In this document: in pieces, positions 4,939 to 11,865 of the stretch
Layout of the letters: each line of letters opens with the position of its first letter
How positions within the stretch are numbered: the first letter of the stretch is position 1
IMG/VR virus record: IMGVR_UViG_3300030451_002769
Location: 1 to 20,012 of that record
Direction: 5' to 3' (one strand)
Length of the DNA: 20,012 nucleotides
From: a virus
The notes under the pieces: model-generated
The model's database searches: none
The model's input: only the letters and a program-made list of their open reading frames with translations
What the model was told of the DNA's origin: nothing
Program-made: the position numbers and the translations under genes

Positions 4939-5764
4939 AATTTAATAAGACTAACTCCTTTCTCTTTGCTTGTTCTTTATTATAGCATCCCGTAGACCTC
5001 ATGGTGTAAGTATGTGCAAATTCCCTAACCGTCCACTCGTTGAAACGATCCTTAACAATCTGATCAGAATTATATGAGATCAACATAGATGCTGTGTAAT
5101 GATCACACCAGTAAGCAAATTCATCATGATCAAATGTCTTATGCATTTCACCCTTCTTACCATAAAGATTATCCTTAATATCATAAGGAGGATCTAAGTA
5201 AACAAATGTATCTTTTTCATCAGATAACATTCTCTCGTATGAAAGATTTGTTATTGTCCAGTTTTGAATAAGCTCTGAGTATTCTGAGAGTCTTTCAATA
5301 CCTCTGAAGGAGAAATTGGATTCTGACGCTTGTGGACTGAATGATGAAGATTCTGTAAGACCACTAAAGGAACACTTATTAACGATATAAAAAGAGCAGG
5401 CACGAGCAAAGTTTGATTTTTCTTTGTCATTTATTTCTTCCTTACATGTATTGAATAATTCTCTAGCAGTTACTCTATCTGGATGTAAATTCTTTAAAGA
5501 CAAAATAGCATCTTCAAGTTCTTGTCCATTATGTTGTAACTCAGACCAGAAATTATATAGAGGTTCGTATAGATCATTAACCCAGATTGATATATCTGGA
5601 TATCTTTTTGTAACTTCTAATGCTACAGAACCACCACCCAAGAATGGTTCACGAAATTCTCTATAATTATTAAGACTAGGTATGTATTGAAACAGTTTTG
5701 ATACTGCTCTAGATTTACCACCAGGATATCTCAGTGGTGTTTTCAATGATTTAATAGTGCTCAT
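4928..5764 (-). CDS. dam: DNA adenine methyltransferase, Dam/D12 class (alpha type)
   Basis: A 278-aa N6-adenine methyltransferase of the Dam/DpnM group. The motifs run in alpha-class order: YPGGK at 13-17, REPFLGGGSVALE (AdoMet loop) at 38-50, VNDL at 62-65, NKCSFSGL at 129-136 and the catalytic DPPY at 191-194 inside VYLDPPYDI. The family usually methylates GATC or a close site, but the target here cannot be read from sequence. No restriction endonuclease is nearby, so protection of phage DNA or regulation is more likely than a restriction system. It joins gp44 by ATGA, placing it right after the clamp loader large subunit where gp62 would sit in T4. Confidence 0.92.
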   Translation of the reverse strand: MSTIKSLKTPLRYPGGKSRAVSKLFQYIPSLNNYREFREPFLGGGSVALEVTKRYPDISIWVNDLYEPLYNFWSELQHNGQELEDAILSLKNLHPDRVTARELFNTCKEEINDKEKSNFARACSFYIVNKCSFSGLTESSSFSPQASESNFSFRGIERLSEYSELIQNWTITNLSYERMLSDEKDTFVYLDPPYDIKDNLYGKKGEMHKTFDHDEFAYWCDHYTASMLISYNSDQIVKDRFNEWTVREFAHTYTMRSTGCYNKEQAKRKELVLLNYEM

Positions 5765-6705
5765 CTAAATTCACAACTCATCATAATTTCAGTTAAACAA
5801 GCTAAGAGATTAATCTCTTGATCAGGAACAATAGGAATACTATTCATATACTTTGCAATAATCAATACTGCTTCTGGTATAGAAGATGGTTTTAAAACAT
5901 GGTACAAACTATCGTAGATCTTACGCATGACCATAGTAGGATCACCATCCATATGTTGTACTACCCAATTCTTTACTGTAGTAAACTCTTTCTTCTTTAA
6001 GCTTACAAGAAGAGCATCTAAATTAATGTCTGCAACATCAACTAGGATAGCACTCTTAATAGATCCTGTAGCAGCATAACGTTGACACTCATTTATCAGT
6101 CTTCGCCAATCAGGATAGTAACGATTAATAAGTTTAGCAATAACTTTATCTTCATAGTCAACCTTTTCACTATCAAGAATATATTTCAAACGTTTGAAAA
6201 AAGTTCCTTGTAATGCAATCTTCTCACCATTCTTAATTCTAAAATCAACTACGGTGCACCGTGAATGTAATGGTTCAATAATCTTATTGATAAAATTACA
6301 AGTAAAAATAAATCTACAATTATTATGAAACTCCTCTACAGCAGTCCTCAAGGACAACTGAACATCGTTGGTTGTGTTATCTGCCTCATCTATAATAACG
6401 ACCTTGTGAGACGCTCCAGAGGTCAATGAGACGGTTGTAGCAAATTGTCTTACTCTATTCCTAACAGTATCAAGAAATCTACCTTCGTCTGATCCATTAA
6501 TAACAATATACGATGCACCAATTTGTTCACATAAAGCTTTTGCAACTGTTGTCTTACCAACACCAGCAGTTCCACTCAACAATAAATTAGGAAGTTCTCC
6601 TTGATCAACAAAACCCTGAAATACATTAAGAATGTTATCAGGAAGAATACAATCTTTAACTGCTTTGGGGCGATACTTCTCTACCCATAAAAATTCTTTA
6701 CTCAT
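5761..6705 (-). CDS. 44: clamp loader large subunit gp44
   Basis: A 314-aa AAA+ ATPase matching T4 gp44 (319 aa) in length and layout: WVEKYRPK near the N-terminus, Walker A GTAGVGKTT at 45-53, Walker B IIDEAD at 104-109, sensor 1 in FIFTCNF and the SRC arginine-finger motif at 148-150. Four copies with one gp62 load the gp45 clamp onto primer-template DNA. The ATG overlaps the stop of the upstream 2OG oxygenase (ATGA), and its stop overlaps dam (ATGA). Confidence 0.96.
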   Translation of the reverse strand: MSKEFLWVEKYRPKAVKDCILPDNILNVFQGFVDQGELPNLLLSGTAGVGKTTVAKALCEQIGASYIVINGSDEGRFLDTVRNRVRQFATTVSLTSGASHKVVIIDEADNTTNDVQLSLRTAVEEFHNNCRFIFTCNFINKIIEPLHSRCTVVDFRIKNGEKIALQGTFFKRLKYILDSEKVDYEDKVIAKLINRYYPDWRRLINECQRYAATGSIKSAILVDVADINLDALLVSLKKKEFTTVKNWVVQHMDGDPTMVMRKIYDSLYHVLKPSSIPEAVLIIAKYMNSIPIVPDQEINLLACLTEIMMSCEFR

Positions 6706-7292
6706 TGTGGTATAAACAGATTAAAAGAAAAAGTGATTCTTATATCATCACTAAGATTTTCATCAACACAGTGCTCAACGTATGGTGGAAATAAAATAAC
6801 ATCACCATCATTAAGCTTAGGTTTAGCAATAGAAGATTTATAATCAGATAATTCAGATCCATTTATTGGAAATGAATGTACTGTGTTATGGTAATCTGGT
6901 CTATAAAAAGTTGTTGGTGTAAAACCTTTATGATAATAAATGCCACACCAATAAGGAACACCACCACATCCCATTAAATGAGAATGACGTTCCTGATTCT
7001 GGTTCTTATGATAAACATTATACCAGAACTCACGAAATTCAAACCTATCTGGTAATTGTTTTTCATAGAATAATTCCATCAATTGAAATTTCAAATCTCT
7101 TTTGAGATTCTCTCTTTGAAATACACTAACCATAGGATCATCATTCCTAATGTTGGGGAATGATGAATTGACATCACATCGCCACCCTTCTGGATGGCGA
7201 TTTAACTTTCCTACATCTTCAAATCCATATTCACTATGCTTATTAAACTTAAACGTGTAAACAGGAACATAAAAAAGTTTATGAAGCTTCAC
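6702..7292 (-). CDS. putative 2OG-Fe(II) oxygenase, HxH variant (GTG start)
   Basis: A 196-aa protein with the C-terminal outline of the 2OG-Fe(II) oxygenases of the type described as TIGR02466: ERHSHLMGCGG with H103 and H105, a WCGIYYHKG strand, DGDVILFPPYVEHCV with H174, and DDIRITFSFNLF with R185. The iron site would be H-x-H...H or use only part of that set, unlike the H-x-D of the oxygenase at 3503-4114. Substrate unknown. GTG at 7292 is chosen because it overlaps the gp45 stop as GTGA. It sits between the sliding clamp and its loader, so it is co-expressed with the replisome. Confidence 0.75.
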   Translation of the reverse strand: MKLHKLFYVPVYTFKFNKHSEYGFEDVGKLNRHPEGWRCDVNSSFPNIRNDDPMVSVFQRENLKRDLKFQLMELFYEKQLPDRFEFREFWYNVYHKNQNQERHSHLMGCGGVPYWCGIYYHKGFTPTTFYRPDYHNTVHSFPINGSELSDYKSSIAKPKLNDGDVILFPPYVEHCVDENLSDDIRITFSFNLFIPQ

Positions 7293-7963
7293 TTAGGTTC
7301 AAGGGCAATGTAATATGAAAGATCAACATCTTGATTAGTCCATTCAGAAATAAGATGTTGAGATACTCTAATAGAATAATTACCAGGTAGAACACGAATG
7401 TTCTCTATCTTAAGATCTAAAGTATATGCTCCATTAGATGAACCAGTAATAGATTGTTCGTATGTATTACTAGTATCATTTTCTTTATCACGTAAGATAA
7501 GTTTAATAATATCAGATCCTTCTTCTGAATGAAAAGTAAGATCTGGAAGACTATAAACAGCAGATGCTTTCTGCAATGAAATAAGATCTTCTTCTGTTAG
7601 AACAAATTCTATATCAGAACCTGGAAACTTTACATTTTTTTCAGGAGCTGACTTGAGCGTAATTTCAGGATCAGAGAAATAATACTTAGCAGACTGACGA
7701 CCCCCACGAATGTTGACAAAATCGCCACTAGTGAATTCCAATTGAGGATCGTTAAACAAAGAGATCCCAGAAAGAAACTGACTGAGATCATATATTGCGA
7801 AGTCCACAGGAAATATCTCCTCGCCAGTAAACTTAGCGAGGATGTTCTCTGCATTACTAATTGTTCTAACCGTTGATCCCTTTCTAAAGACGATTGAGGA
7901 ATTGATGGTACTGAAGTTTTTAAGGACATTTAATGTCTTACTGGATAATGTTACTTTACTCAT
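7289..7963 (-). CDS. 45: sliding clamp gp45
   Basis: A 224-aa protein (T4 gp45 is 228 aa). It matches T4 gp45 in LKNFSTINSSIVFRKG near the N-terminus, FPVDFAIYDLSQFLSGISLFND, and the C-terminal NIRVLPGNYSIRV plus YYIALEPK. gp45 forms a trimeric ring that tethers gp43 to DNA, and in T4 it also activates late transcription through gp55 and gp33. No gp33 is visible here. ATG overlaps the stop of the DUF3310-like gene (ATGA). Confidence 0.95.
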   Translation of the reverse strand: MSKVTLSSKTLNVLKNFSTINSSIVFRKGSTVRTISNAENILAKFTGEEIFPVDFAIYDLSQFLSGISLFNDPQLEFTSGDFVNIRGGRQSAKYYFSDPEITLKSAPEKNVKFPGSDIEFVLTEEDLISLQKASAVYSLPDLTFHSEEGSDIIKLILRDKENDTSNTYEQSITGSSNGAYTLDLKIENIRVLPGNYSIRVSQHLISEWTNQDVDLSYYIALEPK

Positions 7964-8271
7964 TTGTCATAATCAACTGAAAAGGATGTAGGGTTGTTTG
8001 CGTTAATCTGGTTAGCTTTAGCTTGCTTATCACTAAAGTGCAAAAGGAGAATAGCGTAATGAGCAATCTTAATGATGTCCTTACGTGCTGAACCCTTCCT
8101 ATCATAACGTGAAGCATATTTCAAAATATTAGACCTACAGAATGCTTCAGCATCACCAACAGAATCAATAAGATCCAAAGTTTGAATCCCATTCTTACTG
8201 TAGTGTGCACCATAGGTACTAGACACATAATCTGAGATCTCTTTGAGGATCTCGTTTTCATTGTACTTCAA
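7960..8271 (-). CDS. DUF3310-like protein (T7 gp1.7-type), TTG start (103 aa)
   Basis: The pattern HYSKNGIQTLDLIDSVGDAE followed by RSNILKYASRYDRKGSARKDI and IAHYAILLLHF is that of DUF3310, the family of T7 gp1.7, an unusual nucleotide kinase that affects dTMP metabolism. The typical family core is H-Y-x-x-x-x-I...N-x-x-K-Y-x-x-R...KG...D-x-x-K-A-x-x-Y, and most of these positions are present at residues 23-80. Activity here is inferred only. TTG at 8271 is the only plausible start: it has GGAG 6 nt upstream and overlaps the preceding stop as TTGA. It is the gene between the CobS-like unit and gp45. Confidence 0.68.
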   Translation of the reverse strand: MKYNENEILKEISDYVSSTYGAHYSKNGIQTLDLIDSVGDAEAFCRSNILKYASRYDRKGSARKDIIKIAHYAILLLHFSDKQAKANQINANNPTSFSVDYDK

Positions 8272-8453
8272 TTTTCACTCCAGACATGATCTATGTCACC
8301 ATGATAGCATTGAAATTCATTTCCGTCAAGATCAACCACATTAATTTTGTGAGTTGCTTTCCATTCCTCACCTCCATCTCCTACGATACGGACACTCCTA
8401 CCGTCTTTGAGACGGAGGATGTGTCCAAGATATCCATCAAACGGTTTCTCCAT
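8268..8453 (-). CDS. hypothetical protein (61 aa)
   Basis: Unrecognised small protein: MEKPFDGYLGHILRLKDGRS, then VRIVGDGGEEWKATHKINVVDLDGNEFQCYHGDIDHVW. Alternating short strands suggest an all-beta SH3/OB-like fold, but there are no catalytic residues. GGAG lies about 7 nt before the ATG. It overlaps the end of the CobS-like gene by 17 nt and the DUF3310-like gene by 4 nt. Confidence 0.62.
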   Translation of the reverse strand: MEKPFDGYLGHILRLKDGRSVRIVGDGGEEWKATHKINVVDLDGNEFQCYHGDIDHVWSEN

Positions 8454-9531
8454 TTTCTTCTCCGTTTACGTTTACATCTGCATCTATCTTATCATATAAT
8501 TCCAAGAATGATTGCTTGGTCTCATCATCAAATCTATTTACGCAGACTTTGATCGCTTTCATACGATTATTCCAGATTGCAAATGCACGAATGATGTGAA
8601 CAAGTCTACGAGTAGAGATCACTTCATCAATACCACCATCATTAAATGTCTTACGAATGATGTCTGCCCAGTTAGCAAGATTCTCACAGAATTTCTTATC
8701 AAGAACTCCAAGATTAGCTGCTGCCTTCTCAAGGATTTTCTGCTCAGTTTTAACATGAGGATACTCTTGCTCAAATGTCAAAGCAAATCTCTCAAGGAAT
8801 GCTTCGTTAAGAACATTAGTACCGATGAACCTACCATCATCAGAACCTTTACCTTTGGTGTTAGCAGTTGCAATGATGTTGAATCCTGGTTTACGTTCTA
8901 CATAACGACCAGTCTTCTTAACGAATAAACCTTTACCTTCAAGAATAGATTGTAAGCAAAGAATCTTATTAGATGCTAGATCAACTTCATCAAGAAGTAG
9001 AACTGCACCTCTCTCTAGTGCTTCAACTACAGGTCCGTTATGCCATACAGTTTGTCCATTGACAAGTCTGAATCCACCGATTAGATCGTCTTCATCAGTT
9101 TCAATAGTGATGTTAACTCTAATCAATTCTCTCTTTAGAGTAGCACATGCTTGCTCTACAGAGAATGTCTTACCATTACCAGACATACCAGTAATGAATG
9201 TAGGATAAAAGATCTTTGACTGAATAATTTTCTTTACATCAGCAAAGTTTCCAAAAGGAATATAATTTGGATCCTTATCAGGAACTAGATTTTTTTCAAC
9301 AGCAGGTAGTGCTGCAGGTGCCTGATAAGTCTTTTCTAGTTTTTCTGCGATGGTCAATTTCCATGTTCCACGCTTAACATAAAAATCACGTAAGCGTTTA
9401 GTAGCAGTTGCATATTTTACACCAAAATGATTTGCTGCAATTTTAACATGATTCGCATTAATGTTTCTACCGAATTCATTGTTTAGGTATTCTGCTAATT
9501 GTGCAGATGTCAAGTCGGACTTAGCTGGCAT
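8437..9531 (-). CDS. cobS: AAA+ ATPase, CobS/MoxR-like
   Basis: A 364-aa AAA+ protein, annotated CobS in cyanophages. It has an N-terminal helical region (about residues 8-58, SAQLAEYLNNEFGRN and RLRDFYVKRG) that could bind DNA or a partner, then Walker A GMSGNGKT at 115-122, Walker B LLLDEVD at 177-183, sensor 1 NIIATANT at 217-224 and a C-terminal lid with STRRLVHIIRAF. CobS works with CobT and CobN in aerobic cobalt insertion into the corrin ring, but this sequence belongs equally to the MoxR branch. The partner gene just upstream is a VWA protein with an HExxH site, so a MoxR/VWA remodelling pair is at least as likely as B12 synthesis; no CobN is in the window. The ATG follows a 31-nt A-rich leader after a TATACT-like element. 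Confidence 0.85.
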   Translation of the reverse strand: MPAKSDLTSAQLAEYLNNEFGRNINANHVKIAANHFGVKYATATKRLRDFYVKRGTWKLTIAEKLEKTYQAPAALPAVEKNLVPDKDPNYIPFGNFADVKKIIQSKIFYPTFITGMSGNGKTFSVEQACATLKRELIRVNITIETDEDDLIGGFRLVNGQTVWHNGPVVEALERGAVLLLDEVDLASNKILCLQSILEGKGLFVKKTGRYVERKPGFNIIATANTKGKGSDDGRFIGTNVLNEAFLERFALTFEQEYPHVKTEQKILEKAAANLGVLDKKFCENLANWADIIRKTFNDGGIDEVISTRRLVHIIRAFAIWNNRMKAIKVCVNRFDDETKQSFLELYDKIDADVNVNGEENGETV

Positions 9532-9579
9532 TTGTTTAATTGTTTGTTATGTATTAAGTATAATGGATTGAGATGAGAA

Positions 9580-9605
9580 TGGGGAAGATAATGGACACTT
9601 CCCCA
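9580..9605 (-). other. hairpin between CobT-like and CobS-like genes
   Basis: A perfect 8-bp stem (TGGGGAAG with CTTCCCCA) around a 10-nt loop, in the 80-nt gap between the two genes. No run of T follows on the minus strand, so it is not a standard intrinsic terminator; pausing, transcript processing or mRNA-end protection are options. A TATACT element lies downstream of it at 9557-9562. Confidence 0.5.
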
Positions 9606-9611
9606 ACTGGT

Positions 9612-11816
9612 CTAGCATACGTAATCAACGAATGAATTGAGAATCTTTTTACTAGTTGCTTTACTCCTAATCATCTTTTTAAAAGCACGAGAGATATCTG
9701 CTTTTTTTGCACCTTCATCTACATCTAAGGTAGCTTCTTCATCTATATCTTTATTTGATAAAGCATACAAAGCTGTGTATGATATAGGGTTAGGAATAAT
9801 AGCAGACTTTTCTTTTCGCCATTGCTTTTGTACATCATCGTAAAATACATTACGAGCAAATCTATGTACAAAATTAGATAACTGATTACCAGAAAGAATT
9901 CTAAATCCTAATATATTAACTTCAGGGAAACGATCTTGTAACTGCTGAAGGAATACATTAGTCTCTTCCGCATATGCGAAGTTACCATATACACGTCCTG
10001 TTTTACGATCACGAAGAACTACTTTGTAATCACAACGACGTGGACGTATCTTTTCATCTTCATCATTATAATGAACTAGTGCTCCATAAGAAATAGGATT
10101 TGCTTCACCATCAGTTAAGATACATACATTCACTTTCTGCAAATCATTGTCTCTCTTGAAGTTAGGAATAATATAGTTCAATAGAACGACACCTTCATTC
10201 AATGGTGTACCAGATAAACCTAAGCCTGGAGTTGATTGATACTTAACATAACTACTACGACGACTATGATAATAGTTTGCTTCACGATAAACGTTCTTAC
10301 ACATCCTCTCGTACTCACGTGCATTACTACGTGATGAAATAAAATTAACAAGATGGAAATATCTAGGATCTATGAAAATTTTATTTTTTTGAATCCCTTC
10401 ACACTCACGATAATCATAATCATAATAACGATGGTACTGGTCAGCAGTTTTCTCATCATTATCAATAGCACGTTGAGCAATTACCCACTCATTAGTGAAA
10501 GCATATACTTCAAATGGGATCTGAACTTTCTTACAGAAAGAAGTCAATTTAATTAACTGTTTAACTGTAGGAAGAATTTCATATGCCATAGAACCTGACC
10601 AATCTAAAAGAAAGATCATGCCATGGTTTTTACCATCAGGAACTACTGTGATCTTTTTAAAGAGATCTTCGTTGTATTTGTAAGTATGGAGTTTAGAAGT
10701 ATCAAGAACTCCTGTCTTAGCAACACCAGCACGAGCGTAAGCATCAGCAGATTTTCTACATTCAAATTCTTTAACAAGGTAATTTACCTCCTTCTGAGAT
10801 GACTGACGGAACTCACGATAATCGTTATCAACTTCTTCGTAATACCCTTCTTCAACTGAAGATGTATTAGTTTGATCAATCCAGTTGTGGACTACTTCCC
10901 AATCAGCTATATGTCTATCTAGTGGAGCTGTATCTGCAATTTCAACATATGTTGCATCGTTGTAAGATTCACTAGATAGTCTCTCAGACTTACGTTCAAA
11001 CTCTTCTTGTGTACGAACAATATCACCATCATTCTCACCACCATAATCATCACTCTCTTCATACATAGCATCTTCTAATTGATCTAGAAGATCTTGATCA
11101 GGTGTAGAGGTTGATCTAGTAACCTGTTTAAAATCTTCGCTGTCACCATCTTCAGAATCATTATCTTCTTTTCCTTCTGATTCAGATTCACCTTGTGGAA
11201 ATTCTGGTGGTGTGAAGTCTTCATTTTCTTCATCACTATTATCAAAGAGAGGATGTGATTCTTCTTCTTTCTTTTTCTGATAAAGATTGTAAACATCTTT
11301 TGCAATTTGAACAACTTCTTCAAATGTTTCTACATTTTCTGTACGTTCAACAAATACTTTCTCATCCTGTTCAAAAGGAATAAGTGCATCAGCACCACAT
11401 TTAAAATGAAGATTGATACGATCAATCAAATTAAATGTAGATACATCTTCATCAGCAATACCAAAGAAATCATTATTATTAAGTTCTCTATAACCACCAG
11501 AAAAACTCTTTTTAAGACCAGGATACTTACGCTTCATCAACTTCTCAATACGAGCATCTTCAATTACATTGACGTAATCTTTAGGGCATTCTGTATCAAG
11601 ATTTTGATTTGGTGTGAACAATGCATGTCCAACCTCATGTCCAACCAACAAATCATATACAACGCTGCTTGCTTTATCCCATAGAGGAAGAATAAGCACA
11701 CGATTGTCAACATCAAAAGATGCAGTTGGAACCTTCTTACTCTCTACAACTAGATTTTCTGTTGCGAGAAGTTTAGCAAGGTTGCCTTTAATTTCTTGTT
11801 GGTTGGATGAGTACAT
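9612..11816 (-). CDS. large VWA protein with HExxH metalloprotease-like domain (CobT-like)
   Basis: A 734-aa protein. Residues 60-64 are HEVGH within VGHEVGHALF, and NVIEDARIE at 83-91 supplies the glutamate that acts as a third zinc ligand in this type of gluzincin-like domain. Residues about 180-270 form a long acidic low-complexity linker (D/E/S rich). From 399 a von Willebrand A domain starts with MIFLLDWSGSM, a D405-x-S-x-S409 MIDAS metal site, and later CILTDGEANP. This layout is that of the CobT-like VWA proteins and is called 'peptidase' or CobT in cyanophages. Whether the protease site is active is not known; the metal ligands are all present. It precedes the CobS/MoxR-like ATPase, its probable partner. 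The start at 11816 follows a 41-nt gap after gp46. Confidence 0.85.
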   Translation of the reverse strand: MYSSNQQEIKGNLAKLLATENLVVESKKVPTASFDVDNRVLILPLWDKASSVVYDLLVGHEVGHALFTPNQNLDTECPKDYVNVIEDARIEKLMKRKYPGLKKSFSGGYRELNNNDFFGIADEDVSTFNLIDRINLHFKCGADALIPFEQDEKVFVERTENVETFEEVVQIAKDVYNLYQKKKEEESHPLFDNSDEENEDFTPPEFPQGESESEGKEDNDSEDGDSEDFKQVTRSTSTPDQDLLDQLEDAMYEESDDYGGENDGDIVRTQEEFERKSERLSSESYNDATYVEIADTAPLDRHIADWEVVHNWIDQTNTSSVEEGYYEEVDNDYREFRQSSQKEVNYLVKEFECRKSADAYARAGVAKTGVLDTSKLHTYKYNEDLFKKITVVPDGKNHGMIFLLDWSGSMAYEILPTVKQLIKLTSFCKKVQIPFEVYAFTNEWVIAQRAIDNDEKTADQYHRYYDYDYRECEGIQKNKIFIDPRYFHLVNFISSRSNAREYERMCKNVYREANYYHSRRSSYVKYQSTPGLGLSGTPLNEGVVLLNYIIPNFKRDNDLQKVNVCILTDGEANPISYGALVHYNDEDEKIRPRRCDYKVVLRDRKTGRVYGNFAYAEETNVFLQQLQDRFPEVNILGFRILSGNQLSNFVHRFARNVFYDDVQKQWRKEKSAIIPNPISYTALYALSNKDIDEEATLDVDEGAKKADISRAFKKMIRSKATSKKILNSFVDYVC

Positions 11817-11838
11817 GCGTTTCTTTGTTTGTATACTT

Positions 11839-11865
11839 AGTATAACGCATAATATGATTAGCCAA
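11839..11865 (-). promoter_or_regulatory. possible promoter before the CobT-like gene
   Basis: On the minus strand TTGGCT (11865-11860) and TATACT (11844-11839) lie 15 nt apart, in the gap between gp46 and the CobT-like gene. TATACT is part of the dyad TATACTAAGTATA. The spacing is short and the match to consensus moderate. Confidence 0.35.

Noticed and set aside
7630-7929. Minus-strand frame of 99 codons inside gp45.
   Set aside because: Out of frame with a well-matched sliding clamp; S/L-rich shadow product without family pattern.
8512-8928. Plus-strand reading frame of 138 codons over the CobS-like gene.
   Set aside because: Antisense to a gene with clear Walker and sensor motifs; composition is shadow-like and no ribosome binding site or promoter is visible.
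11307-11684. Plus-strand frame of 125 codons over the VWA protein gene.
   Set aside because: Antisense to the HExxH domain coding region, with a low-complexity shadow product (I/N/F/K rich).
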